Position numbers and translations under genes: made by a program. Below the pieces are notes generated by a model. The model was not told the DNA's origin and did no database searches. It saw only the letters and a program-made list of their open reading frames with translations. A stretch of 64,000 nucleotides of DNA. It comes from Pedobacter sp. Leaf170. Its GTDB lineage: Bacteria; Bacteroidota; Bacteroidia; Sphingobacteriales; Sphingobacteriaceae. Shown in pieces: positions 18,181-26,321 of the stretch (within the stretch, counting starts at the first letter, position 1; the number at the start of each line of letters is the position of its first letter). Where the stretch lies: the NCBI RefSeq assembly GCF_920984665.1, contig NZ_CAKLBP010000001.1, positions 896,858-960,857 on the forward strand. The letters are read 5' to 3'.

Positions 18181-19266
18181 TCAAAACTCCTTGGCATTTT
18201 CTAAACGCCTGGATTCAATTTCATTTCTGTAAATCAAATCACTTAACCTACTTAACTTACGGCGAAGGATAGGATGATTTCCTCTAATCGTGAAATATTC
18301 AAACTTTTTCTCATGCTTTAAATACCAAATTTTTCCAATCGAACGCTCGGTAATCGTGTCTGCTTTGGTAATCATCCTAAAATGATTTAATAAGATGGTA
18401 TCTAAGGCTACTTTTTCAACATCTTCTTTCAGTTTTGCATCACAGCTCACTGCCACATAACGGTCTTCTTTCCAATACATGCACTGTTCGCCATTTAAAT
18501 TCCCGCCAATCTGATTTTTTAAAAGAAATCCCGCTGAAATTGGTATCACCAATAATAAGCAAGCTACACTTTTTTTTACCCACTCATCTTTCCACCATGA
18601 ATTCCTTTCCTCCTCTTCTCCTTTGATCGGTTCCTGCGTGGTTGAAGCTGTTGTCTCGGGATCAGATTCGTTAGATGCGGTTCTTTCCGTAGATTTTTCA
18701 ATTTCCGGTCCATCATCAATGGCATCTTCACTGTCATCTGCACCTATATTTTCATTAAAATATTGACCCTCCAACGAGCCTTTTTTACCCTCCGCTTCTC
18801 TATCCTCTATATCAACATCAGTTTCGCTTTTCGGACTGACTTGCCCCACATTCGAGGTTTCATTTGTTCCCTCCTTCTCCTCGGTGGTCAGCTGTGCACT
18901 TAAGTGCTCACTATAATCCTTCCCAAATTCATATGGCCGCTCAAAATTAGTCAGCAGGGCAGCAAGGTGTACCTGTTTATCTTCTGGATTTGTGGTTTTA
19001 CCCTTTAAGAATTTGATAACAGACTTAAACTTATTAATCTCCATTCTGCTCAACCTTTTGGCAAAACCTTCCGCATCATTCTGGTTGCCAAAAAAAGCCT
19101 CTAGTATTATTCTGTCCTTTCTTGCATCAAAGTGCTGCTCGAGGTATTGCATCAAATGTTCCTTTACGCTGGCAGGAGTTGGGGATTGCAGCCTTAATGG
19201 TAGTGTGCCAGCAGTCTTCCGCTGGTCGTAATTATTTAGTACCGCTTGCTTATAAGTTGAAAACAT
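18181..19266 (-). CDS. Single-pass membrane protein, unknown function
   Basis: A 361-residue protein. Residues 1-120 are helical and basic (YLEQHFDARKDRIILEAFFG). Residues 125-225 form a disordered acidic linker rich in Glu, Asp, Ser and Thr. A single membrane helix follows a WWKDEW cluster (VACLLLVIPISAGFLL, about residues 233-248). The C-terminal 110 residues contain two Cys (GEQCMYWKEDRYVAVSCDA) and look like a compact extracytoplasmic domain. The topology suggests signal transfer from the envelope to a cytoplasmic adaptor region. Its start lies about 45 bases from an imperfect TTACGG palindrome, linking it to the local regulon. No family recognised. Confidence 0.65.
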   Translation of the reverse strand: MFSTYKQAVLNNYDQRKTAGTLPLRLQSPTPASVKEHLMQYLEQHFDARKDRIILEAFFGNQNDAEGFAKRLSRMEINKFKSVIKFLKGKTTNPEDKQVHLAALLTNFERPYEFGKDYSEHLSAQLTTEEKEGTNETSNVGQVSPKSETDVDIEDREAEGKKGSLEGQYFNENIGADDSEDAIDDGPEIEKSTERTASNESDPETTASTTQEPIKGEEEERNSWWKDEWVKKSVACLLLVIPISAGFLLKNQIGGNLNGEQCMYWKEDRYVAVSCDAKLKEDVEKVALDTILLNHFRMITKADTITERSIGKIWYLKHEKKFEYFTIRGNHPILRRKLSRLSDLIYRNEIESRRLENAKEF

Positions 19267-19311
19267 CTATTCGGAATTTGAGCGAATTTATTCCGGAAAA
19301 TACGGAATAAA

Positions 19312-19327
19312 TTACGGATTTCCGGAA
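19312..19327. promoter_or_regulatory. Palindromic operator candidate, imperfect copy
   Basis: TTACGG-ATTT-CCGGAA, one mismatch from the TTACGG-N4-CCGTAA pattern, 45 bases upstream of the membrane-protein start. Nearby TTCCGG and TACGGAA half-sites (19290-19340) make the region rich in related repeats. Confidence 0.4.
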
Positions 19328-19402
19328 TCGTAACGGAAAGATCAGAAAAACCGGAACCACCTTATCATCAGCCACTTGTCAACCCACAACTTTGTATTCG
19401 AA

Positions 19403-19438
19403 ATCACCAGCGATATCATTTACAAACCAGCTGGTGAT
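19403..19438. repeat. Inverted repeat in divergent region
   Basis: ATCACCAGC and GCTGGTGAT form perfect 9-base arms with an 18-base spacer, in the 338-base region between the membrane-protein gene (minus) and the small secreted peptide (plus). It could be an operator or RNA hairpin. There is no T-run, so a terminator is unlikely. Confidence 0.4.
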
Positions 19439-19604
19439 ATCATCAGAGCTGCAAAGGGTTGAAAAAGTTTTGACGGGAAGCAATTCCTTTTCTACCCCCC
19501 GCAGCTCAAAAACCTTCCCAACAAGCGGCGCCGCTTAAAAACACAGCAAGCTATCGAATAGATCGGTACGCCCTGTCATTGAGCAACAATTAAAAATTAC
19601 TAAA

Positions 19605-19814
19605 ATGTTTTTACCAATTTTTATTGCCATACTATTGGGCTTGGCATCCCCTGCGCAACAAACTTGCGGAAACGGAAATTCTACAGTACAAGTTAATAGC
19701 AGTAACCCAGATGAAGACCCAGGTAATCCTGGTGATCCAGGAGATGGCGGCGAAGATGGCGATGGCGGAGGACATAATGGCGACAATGGCCAGATAAGAC
19801 CTCCAAAACCATAA
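19605..19814 (+). CDS. Small secreted Gly/Asp/Pro-rich peptide
   Basis: A 69-codon gene. Residues 1-17 are a signal peptide (MFLPIFIAILLGLASPA). The mature peptide has a single Cys near its start (QQTCGNGNSTVQVN) and then a tail made almost wholly of Asp, Gly, Pro, Asn and Glu (DPGNPGDPGDGGEDGDGGGH), strongly acidic and probably disordered. Only eight bases after the stop a strong hairpin terminator begins, which supports a separate short transcript. It lies just upstream of the sensor kinase gene. Function unknown. Cell-surface, ion-binding or signalling roles are all possible. Confidence 0.55.
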   Translation: MFLPIFIAILLGLASPAQQTCGNGNSTVQVNSSNPDEDPGNPGDPGDGGEDGDGGGHNGDNGQIRPPKP

Positions 19815-19821
19815 ATAAAGC

Positions 19822-19855
19822 AAGCCCGGGTAGGTGAGAGTACCTGCCTGGGCTT
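19822..19855 (+). terminator. Hairpin terminator of the small peptide gene
   Basis: AAGCCCGGGTAGGT pairs with ACCTGCCTGGGCTT across a 5-6 base loop (one mismatch), followed by a short T-containing run. It lies directly after the stop at 19814 and before the kinase gene. Confidence 0.7.
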
Positions 19856-19927
19856 TCGCTTTATGTAATAGGGTCTGAAACTTTTTAATAGAAATTGTTT
19901 TTGCTACTTTAGACAAAAACAAATATT

Positions 19928-21622
19928 TTGAAACGCCCACTCACCCATCAGTTACTAGTATTAATCTGCATTTTTTTTTCCTCCTGTTTTAAGGAAAATA
20001 AACGCAAAGATGATGTAGCTAACGCACCCGTCAAAAATGCATTGATTGCTAAAGGCAATACTCTATGGGATAATGGAAAAACTGATGAAGCGTTTTTAGT
20101 TTTTAACCAGGCTCGGGAACTTTCAGCGAAAGATAAAGACAGTTTTAATTTAGCTATTGCTCTGGGATCTATGGGAATTATCGCGACCGAATCGGGTGAT
20201 AGTTTTGATGGCCAAGAATATAGCTTCGAGGCTTTAAAATATCTACAGATTAACCAAAAAAGAGATCATCCTTATCTGGTTTCCAATTTCAACAACCTGG
20301 GCATTGCCTCCTATGATTTGAAAAAATATGCCGATGCCATTGACTTTTATACTCAGGCCATCCCGCTCATCACCGATAGTAGCTACATGCACATCACTAA
20401 AAACAATCTAGCCAATGCCTACCGCGAATCAGTAAAGTATCCTATGGCCATTAGACTTTACAACCAAGTTTTGTCAGCCCGACCATCGGATGCAAATAAA
20501 GCCCGGACTTTGACTAATCAGGCCAAAACGCAGTTTCTATCAAATTCGCATTTCATTCCTGTGCCCATGTATTTGGAGGCGCTGAAAATTCGCCGACAGA
20601 CGCAAGACCTTTGGGGCCAGAATTCGAGTTACTCACATTTATCGGATTACTATTTGCGTGTCAAACCAGATTCAGCATTGTTTTATAGCAAATTGATGTA
20701 CCGTCTGGCCCTGGCACTAAATAATCCTGACAATGAACTGGAAGCCTTGGCTAAACTCGCTGAACTTGAACCTTTAAAGAGACTTTTTTACTTTAAGCGT
20801 TATCGTCAGTTAGATGACAGTCTTACTGGGATAAGAAATGCCTCAAAAAATCAGTTTGCGCTAATTAGATATCAAACTGAAAAGCACAAATCCGAAAAAC
20901 TCAGGCTGGAAAAAGAAAACGAGCAAAAAAAACTTCAGATTGCCAGAAGGAACATTTGGCTTAGCATTGCGGTTTTCGCTATAATACTAACGCTGCTGAC
21001 TTCTGTTGCCGTATACCGGCAGCGTAAAAAAAGAATAGCCCATCAGGCCCAGGAACAAATCAAAGAAAATAAACTTAAAACATCCAAGGAAATCCATGAT
21101 GTGGTCGCTAATGGCCTATATCGCATGATGTCTGAAGTAGAATATAGCCCCACCATTGATAAACAGGGGCTGATCAGCCAGATTGAAATCCTATATAACC
21201 AGTCTAGGCGGATATCCCACTCCGTATCTGCTAGTCCAATGGATTTCATCGAACGGCTAAATGAGCTAATCCGCTCCTTTTCTAATCCTGAGACCAAAAT
21301 ACTCACAGTGGGGTTGGAAGAAAAACTCAATAGTTGTCTGAATGCACAAATCAAGGAAGAGGTGCTGTTGATAATTCAGGAATTATTAGTCAACATGGAT
21401 AAACACAGTAAAGCCGCCCAGGTTGTGTTACGATTTGAAATACTGCAAAATCAACTCGAAATACGGTATCGCGACAACGGAAAAGGCTTGTCAAAAGATA
21501 ATAATGCAGGCAAAGGATTGCTGAATACGGAAAGCCGTATTACGGCATTAAAGGGAGTGTTTACATTTGGCAACCATAGTAGCAGCGGCCTAGAGGCCCA
21601 GATTCAAATACCGTTAACTTAA
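19928..21622 (+). CDS. TPR-type sensor histidine kinase (lipoprotein-like N-terminus)
   Basis: A 564-residue sensor kinase. The start codon appears to be TTG at 19928, since no ATG lies in frame nearby. A signal sequence ends in a lipobox-like FFSSC (Cys20). Periplasmic TPR repeats fill about residues 35-300, then a membrane helix (NIWLSIAVFAIILTLLTSVA, about 338-357), a coiled linker, a NarL-partner-type phosphoacceptor motif KEIHDVVANGL near residue 390 and a HATPase domain to the end (N-box QELLVNMDKHS, G-boxes DNGKGL and GKGLLN). It lies 6 bases before the response regulator gene. The periplasmic ligand is unknown. Confidence 0.85.
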   Translation: MKRPLTHQLLVLICIFFSSCFKENKRKDDVANAPVKNALIAKGNTLWDNGKTDEAFLVFNQARELSAKDKDSFNLAIALGSMGIIATESGDSFDGQEYSFEALKYLQINQKRDHPYLVSNFNNLGIASYDLKKYADAIDFYTQAIPLITDSSYMHITKNNLANAYRESVKYPMAIRLYNQVLSARPSDANKARTLTNQAKTQFLSNSHFIPVPMYLEALKIRRQTQDLWGQNSSYSHLSDYYLRVKPDSALFYSKLMYRLALALNNPDNELEALAKLAELEPLKRLFYFKRYRQLDDSLTGIRNASKNQFALIRYQTEKHKSEKLRLEKENEQKKLQIARRNIWLSIAVFAIILTLLTSVAVYRQRKKRIAHQAQEQIKENKLKTSKEIHDVVANGLYRMMSEVEYSPTIDKQGLISQIEILYNQSRRISHSVSASPMDFIERLNELIRSFSNPETKILTVGLEEKLNSCLNAQIKEEVLLIIQELLVNMDKHSKAAQVVLRFEILQNQLEIRYRDNGKGLSKDNNAGKGLLNTESRITALKGVFTFGNHSSSGLEAQIQIPLT

Positions 21623-21628
21623 AAATTT

Positions 21629-22294
21629 ATGCTCGAAAAAGTACTTGTGGCAGAAGACCACCAGACCAGCAGTAAAGCTGTTGCCAAAACAATTGAAGAA
21701 CTTAGCATACCTGTATGCCATTATGTATATTATTGTGATGATGCCCTTACTCGCCTCCGCAACGAGCTTTTATCAGGTCATCCTTATGAATTGCTTGTTT
21801 CCGACATCTCATTTGTCGAAGATCATAGAACTCAAGCGCTCAAAAGTGGGGTAGATTTAATCCTAGCTGCCAGAGCGCTTCAGCCGGAACTAAAAGTAAT
21901 TGTTTTTTCTGCCGAAGGGCATCCCGCAAAAATCCAGTCCTATTTTAAAGAGTTAAAAGTTAATGGGTATGTCCAGAAAGGACGAATGGATGCAGTTGAG
22001 CTTGAAAAAGCGGTTATGGCAGTTGCAAAAGGACAGACTTATATGCCGGCAGGCATAAGGGAAAAGATTAGTCCAACACATAGTCATGAGTTTAATAATT
22101 ATGATATCACCGTATTGTCTCTGCTGGCCAAAGGCGAGAAACTACAGGACATACCGGCTATACTTGTTGAGTTAGGTATTTCCCCGACTGGAAAAAGTTC
22201 CATGGAAAAACGTCTCAACCATATAAAAACTGTATTGAATTTCAAAAAAAATGAACAATTGATAGCTTTTTGCAAGGATATGGGCATTATTTAA
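21629..22294 (+). CDS. LuxR-type response regulator
   Basis: A 221-residue regulator. The receiver domain has the acidic pair Glu9-Asp10, phosphoacceptor Asp59 (LLVSDISF), Ser94 and Lys117. The C-terminal 70 residues form a LuxR/NarL-like helix-turn-helix (YDITVLSLLAKGEKLQDIP... SSMEKRLNHIKTVLNF), divergent but in the right place. It is co-transcribed with the TPR sensor kinase 6 bases upstream. Such regulators bind short palindromes as dimers, and the TTACGG-N4-CCGTAA sites around it, including one 46 bases after its stop, are good target candidates. That link is inference. Confidence 0.85.
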   Translation: MLEKVLVAEDHQTSSKAVAKTIEELSIPVCHYVYYCDDALTRLRNELLSGHPYELLVSDISFVEDHRTQALKSGVDLILAARALQPELKVIVFSAEGHPAKIQSYFKELKVNGYVQKGRMDAVELEKAVMAVAKGQTYMPAGIREKISPTHSHEFNNYDITVLSLLAKGEKLQDIPAILVELGISPTGKSSMEKRLNHIKTVLNFKKNEQLIAFCKDMGII

Positions 22295-22340
22295 GTCCCA
22301 CCCTTTTCTTGCCATTTTATCTTCTAGCGTCCCACATCAA

Positions 22341-22356
22341 TTACGGTTTTCCGTAC
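22341..22356. promoter_or_regulatory. Palindromic operator candidate upstream of the TerB operon
   Basis: TTACGG-TTTT-CCGTAC, one mismatch from the perfect palindrome, 88 bases upstream of the TerB-like gene. A TTTTTG that may act as a -33 element follows after about 10 bases. Confidence 0.5.
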
Positions 22357-22444
22357 AATTTCCTACTTTTTGACATTTAGTTTTGGGTTATAAAATAATA
22401 GCTGCCACCAAGCCGCAACTGAAAAATAAACCCTACAAACGAAA

Positions 22445-22846
22445 ATGGAAAACCAAATTACCGCAAACCTTCAGAGTCGCTTTCTCCGGCTCTACCAAAT
22501 GGCCTGTGCTGATGAAAATTTTGACTCACCTGAAATGAAGCAGCTCTATTTGTTCGCAGAACATAGAGGTATTGAAACAGACCAATTAGAACGGATTTTA
22601 ACCGACCCACTGGCCAGGATGTCAATCCCAACTTCCAAAGGAGACCGCATCGAATACTTATACGACCTTGCTGTAATGACTTGGGCGGATAAGGAAATAA
22701 CGGACGATGAATACAGTACTTTACAGAAGTTCTGTCGCCGCTTCCAGTTTGAAGACGCAAATGTAGATGCGATATGTGCTTTCCTGCTGGAATGCGCCAA
22801 ACAAGAAATGTCCCTGACCCAAGTATTAACTAAAATAAACGATTAG
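22445..22846 (+). CDS. TerB-like helical protein
   Basis: A 133-residue, fully helical acidic protein with the TerB-like pattern: two related halves, each with an Ala-Asp-(Glu/Lys)-x-(Phe/Ile) turn followed by an acidic helix (MACADENFDSPEMKQLYLFA and MTWADKEITDDEYSTLQKF). TerB domains, first known from tellurite resistance operons, bind divalent metal and act in membrane-linked stress or phage-response complexes, often together with VWA proteins. It is the first gene of a three-gene operon (2-base gap to the next) preceded by a TTACGG palindrome. No signal peptide, so probably cytoplasmic. Confidence 0.65.
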   Translation: MENQITANLQSRFLRLYQMACADENFDSPEMKQLYLFAEHRGIETDQLERILTDPLARMSIPTSKGDRIEYLYDLAVMTWADKEITDDEYSTLQKFCRRFQFEDANVDAICAFLLECAKQEMSLTQVLTKIND

Positions 22847-22848
22847 CT

Positions 22849-24117
22849 ATGGAAGCCATCAATAAGTTATTTTCTTTAAAAAAACAATTGCCATCTCGCG
22901 AACTGGAGAGCGAAAATGATAACCAGGAGGTACAAGTGCGCATGAGCTATTATCAAAGTGGCTATGGTGCATCATTAAAGGCTGCAGGAAAAGCATTGAC
23001 CCTAAAAGCCTGTTTACAGAATGTCTACAGCAGTTTTGAGGAACAATGCCGCAGGCTCAAAGAGGAGCAACACAAACTCAAACAGCCATATGTGGAGGAC
23101 AAGACTCGCCAGGAGGGTGAACTTAGAAATGCTGAGACTGCACTTTCCATCCACCAGGACAAGTTGACCCAACAGGACAAAAAAATTGAAATGCTTAAAC
23201 AAGATATCGAAACGGTCCGAAGCAACCCGGAAAAACACGGGGTGACCGATACCAAGCAACCTCATGCTCTGTTCTACATTGGTCTTTTACTGCTTATCCC
23301 CATTTCTATCTATCTGTTTGTGTTCTATATCTCTGCTACTTACTCCGCCCTTTTTAAAGTATTCGCAGACGACAGTTTAAGTACAGCAATTTTTGACGCT
23401 CAATCACTCAATATTGCCTTTAGGGACAGCTGGCTGGAAGGTACGCTGGTAGTCACAATTCCTACGGTTTTTCTCGGACTTGGTTACATCATACATATGA
23501 TGCAAAAAGGAAAAGGTATAAAAAATGTTTTCAGGCTCATCGGATTGTTCCTCATTACATTTTTGTTTGATGGACTACTAGCCTACCAGATTGAAAAAAA
23601 AATATATGATTTTAACAAAACACCCTCGAGCCCAGCGTATAATTTACAGGTAGCCATTGTAGAGGCAGAGTTCTGGATGATTATTTTTGCAGGTTTTGTG
23701 GTATACATTATATGGGGATTGGTCTTTGACTTTGTGATGAAGGAATACGAGAATATTGACAAGATAAAAGCTTTCATACGCAACAAGCAGCAGGAACTCC
23801 AACGCTTAAGTGAGGTTCGAAGCCAAATCTTGCTTGACATCGAAGATACAAAACAACTAATGAGCACCATCAAAGGCAAAATTGAAGAGCTCCAAAATAA
23901 GGTTGACGGTTTTATACTCAATGTCAAACAGTACCTGCATTATCATAACCAATATATAGAGGGATGGTTTCAAGCCATTAATGGTGAATTGGCTCTTCCA
24001 GAATCGAAGAAGAATGAAATGCTTGGAGAGTGTGCTGCGATAGCCGACGAGCACCTTAAAGAACATGAGCTGTTCAAGCCCCAGCACCAACATTTAATTT
24101 ATTCTAAAGTTTCCTGA
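22849..24117 (+). CDS. Multi-pass membrane protein with coiled coils
   Basis: A 422-residue protein. Residues 55-125 form a long charged coiled coil (EEQCRRLKEEQHKLKQ onward), followed by four membrane helices (starting near ALFYIGLLLLIPISIYLFVF, GTLVVTIPTVFLGLGYII, RLIGLFLITFLFDGLLAY and FWMIIFAGFVVYIIWGLVFD, about residues 139-300). A second coiled coil at 305-365 precedes a short C-terminal tail. No transporter or enzyme motif is visible. It is sandwiched 2 bases after the TerB-like gene and 1 base before the VWA-like lipoprotein, so it may be the membrane hub bridging a cytoplasmic and an extracytoplasmic partner. That is inference. Confidence 0.7.
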   Translation: MEAINKLFSLKKQLPSRELESENDNQEVQVRMSYYQSGYGASLKAAGKALTLKACLQNVYSSFEEQCRRLKEEQHKLKQPYVEDKTRQEGELRNAETALSIHQDKLTQQDKKIEMLKQDIETVRSNPEKHGVTDTKQPHALFYIGLLLLIPISIYLFVFYISATYSALFKVFADDSLSTAIFDAQSLNIAFRDSWLEGTLVVTIPTVFLGLGYIIHMMQKGKGIKNVFRLIGLFLITFLFDGLLAYQIEKKIYDFNKTPSSPAYNLQVAIVEAEFWMIIFAGFVVYIIWGLVFDFVMKEYENIDKIKAFIRNKQQELQRLSEVRSQILLDIEDTKQLMSTIKGKIEELQNKVDGFILNVKQYLHYHNQYIEGWFQAINGELALPESKKNEMLGECAAIADEHLKEHELFKPQHQHLIYSKVS

Positions 24118-24118
24118 T

Positions 24119-25027
24119 ATGAAAAACTATAAAGGCCTAAATCTGGCGACCGCCATTTTGATGATTTTGATTGGTCATACCTGCTGTAATCCAGAAACAA
24201 AACAGGCAAAACAAGAAAACCCGGTAAGCCATAAAAACCTAAACAAAAACCTTAACCTGAGTATTTTCCTGGACCTTTCAGATAGGATAGATCCAAAAAA
24301 ATACCCAAACCAGACGATGGAAATTTATCAAAGAGACTTAGGTTATATAAAAAGTCTAGCGAAGGCTTTTCAGGAGCATGTAAACCGAACGAAAATTAGC
24401 AGCATGCATGAAAGCATGCAACTTTTTTTCGAACCTGAGCCTAAATCGAAAGAAATAAACGAATTAGCAAGAAAGATGAAATTTCTCTTCGACAAATCCA
24501 CCGTTACGACTGATAAAATCGCAAGCATCACACCTGAATATATTTCATCCTCTCAAAAGATATATCAGGTAGCACTGAAGGAAAATAAGTACATCGGGGC
24601 TGACATCTGGAGCTTTTTTAAGAACAAAGTAAAAGACCAATGCATTTTGCCTGCTCATAATAATATACTTGTCATATTGACCGACGGTTACCTTTATCAT
24701 AGGGAAAACAAGTTGAAGGTTGGAAATCAAACTTCTTTTTTGAGTCCACAATTGATACAAGAAGCCAAGCTGAATGTGCCTGATTACTCAGATAGAATGA
24801 ATAAAGGAAAGTTCGGGTTCTTACCTGCAACGTCCGGCCTTCAAGGCCTGAAAGTTTTGGTGATTGGCATAAACCCGCAGAAAGGCAAGCCCTTTGAGGA
24901 GGATGTACTTAACAAGTATTGGGGGGACTGGCTTAGAGAGATGGGTATCACAGATTATCAGATCAAGGGCACAGACTTGCCTACCTATATGGATACGATT
25001 ATAAAGAATTTGCTCTCGAATAAATAA
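24119..25027 (+). CDS. VWA-like lipoprotein
   Basis: A 302-residue protein with a short hydrophobic signal ending in a possible lipobox (ILIGHTCC, Cys22-23). The mature part reads NLSIFLDLSDRIDP, which resembles the DxSxR/S beginning of a VWA (MIDAS) domain, and later NILVILTDGYLYH, which fits the TDG strand of the same fold, then LKVLVIGINP. A VWA-like metal-binding, protein-interaction domain is the best reading. It is the last gene of the TerB operon, starting 1 base after the membrane-protein gene. Expected location: periplasm or outer membrane inner face. Confidence 0.65.
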   Translation: MKNYKGLNLATAILMILIGHTCCNPETKQAKQENPVSHKNLNKNLNLSIFLDLSDRIDPKKYPNQTMEIYQRDLGYIKSLAKAFQEHVNRTKISSMHESMQLFFEPEPKSKEINELARKMKFLFDKSTVTTDKIASITPEYISSSQKIYQVALKENKYIGADIWSFFKNKVKDQCILPAHNNILVILTDGYLYHRENKLKVGNQTSFLSPQLIQEAKLNVPDYSDRMNKGKFGFLPATSGLQGLKVLVIGINPQKGKPFEEDVLNKYWGDWLREMGITDYQIKGTDLPTYMDTIIKNLLSNK

Positions 25028-25032
25028 GCTTC

Positions 25033-25058
25033 GGCGTGTCCCTTCCTTTGGACGTGCC
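25033..25058 (+). terminator. Possible hairpin terminator of the TerB operon
   Basis: GGCGTGTCC and GGACGTGCC pair over all nine positions (two G-U pairs) around an 8-base loop, 5 bases after the stop. The following T-run is poor, so confidence is moderate. Confidence 0.45.
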
Positions 25059-25570
25059 ATTTGCTCTTCTCGCGCAATGCTTGTAGACAGTTTGTTATTC
25101 GAAGCACTTTTAGATTAAAAATTTATTCTAAACTTTCCAATAACTGTTATCGGTGTGGGTAGGAATAGATTGGTGCTGCATTATAAAAAGGGTAAGTACT
25201 TGCAGCGGGCCTCTTTCTTTTGATATTGGATAGAGAAAAAATATATTTTCTTTATAAATGATGGAGCAATAACTAAAAACAAGCTAAGGACATGCTAACT
25301 ATTTTAATCATGTTAATTTTTTCAAACCTCTTTAAATTCTAATATACTTATTGAATATTTTGTGGATTGGTGAATACTTCAAACCTAAAGCTATTAAGCC
25401 TCTCTATGTGTTCAATTCGTTCATTAATGCACAATTAATTATCTATAGATAGATTTTTGTCGATTAGCGTTTTGAATTGGACGAATATGGTCTTAGGAAT
25501 GTGCCTCTCCAATTAAAGAATAATTGCTGTCATAAAACTATTGTAGTTAAAAATTTTAAAAAAAATCCAT
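25059..25570. other. Intergenic region
   Basis: About 510 AT-rich bases between the TerB operon and the next palindrome. No gene, repeat or hairpin that I can support. Confidence 0.4.
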
Positions 25571-25586
25571 TTACGGATATCCGTAA
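25571..25586. promoter_or_regulatory. Palindromic operator candidate, perfect copy
   Basis: TTACGG-ATAT-CCGTAA, a perfect palindrome. A TTG and, 21 bases on, TACATTTC follow just downstream as a possible -33/-7 pair, so a regulator here would sit next to the polymerase like an activator of the small Cys-protein gene. Confidence 0.55.
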
Positions 25587-25641
25587 TGAATTGTAGTGAC
25601 AAATGGGTTTTTTTACATTTCATTTATTAAACAAAATTATT

Positions 25642-25791
25642 ATGGCAAAAGTAGCTGCATTTCACTCTATCAAACAAAATGTTTACCACGATGACAACAG
25701 GTGTACAGAGGGTAACAACATTGAAAAAGAGAACCTCCGTCAAGGAACTGGTGGTAAACCTAAGTGTTCCCGCTGTGCTAAGCTAAATTAG
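25642..25791 (+). CDS. Small Cys-containing protein (49 residues)
   Basis: The ATG at 25642 gives a 49-residue protein. An in-frame upstream ATG at 25603 would add 13 hydrophobic residues but lies close to the promoter. It carries a YHDDNRCTEGNNIE segment and a C-terminal GTGGKPKCSRCAKLN with a CxxC pair. Together with Cys21 and a His these could form a small zinc site. I recall similar short proteins in other Bacteroidota but no function. It is flanked by a perfect TTACGG palindrome upstream and a clean terminator downstream, so it is a single-gene unit of the local regulon. Confidence 0.7.
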   Translation: MAKVAAFHSIKQNVYHDDNRCTEGNNIEKENLRQGTGGKPKCSRCAKLN

Positions 25792-25823
25792 TTTTAGTAT
25801 TAGTTTCGGTTGCTTTAAAGACT

Positions 25824-25857
25824 GCCCTTGATGATAAATCAAGGGCTTTATTTTTTT
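25824..25857 (+). terminator. Rho-independent terminator
   Basis: GCCCTTGAT and ATCAAGGGC pair perfectly around a 5-base loop, followed by TTTATTTTTTT. It terminates the small Cys-protein gene 33 bases upstream. Confidence 0.85.
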
Positions 25858-25942
25858 AAAAACTGTTCGTGTATTATCTGTGAAATACCTTTGTAATCCG
25901 CAAGTTTATTTAGATGAAAGCTGCTTGATTGCATAATTCAAA

Positions 25943-26044
25943 TAATTTGACCCCTTTCTGCCAATTATCCAAAATACAGAAAAGCAAAACTTTACAGCAA
26001 ATTTATTTCCGGTAAGACGGGGTCAATGTGCTCTGGCTTATCCA
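25943..26044. mobile_element. IS3-family end remnant, copy 1
   Basis: About 100 bases nearly identical to 57459-57560 and related to the end of the decayed IS3 element at 62523. On the minus strand it encodes the last codons of the transposase (KLDKPEHIDPVLPEINLL, stop), then the terminal TTTGACC end. The rest of the element is missing, so it is a solo end left by deletion or recombination. Confidence 0.7.
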
Positions 26045-26240
26045 ATTTGACAAAGGATAATACGAATACAGATCGTAAAACAAGCACTGCAACAAACATA
26101 AAAACGAACATAACGAAAAACACGAAACGCAAAACAATAACGAATACTAAAATAAACACAACAATAAATACTAAAAATATCACAGCAATAATTACTAAAT
26201 TTACCACGAAACGAAATACAGCGAATAGCGTGTGATTCAA
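26045..26240. repeat. A/C-rich low-complexity tract
   Basis: About 195 bases made almost only of A and C on the plus strand, with recurring units such as AACGAATAC and AACACAACAATAAATAC. The minus strand reads as alternating Phe, Val and Leu codons (a pseudo-membrane sequence), which is an effect of composition. It starts exactly where the IS3 remnant ends. I do not call either open frame as a gene. Confidence 0.55.
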
Positions 26241-26321
26241 CGGGTTCAAATTAATTGGTTTGTCCAAGATTGGATTAGCACTCCATGACAAACAAATTAA
26301 AGGCATGACGAAACAGTTAAA

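Noticed and set aside
25992..26306. Minus-strand 104-codon 'membrane protein' and plus-strand 69-codon frame
   Set aside because: Both read through an A/C-only tract, which produces Phe/Val/Leu or Thr/Asn/Lys runs by composition. The minus frame starts beside an IS remnant end.
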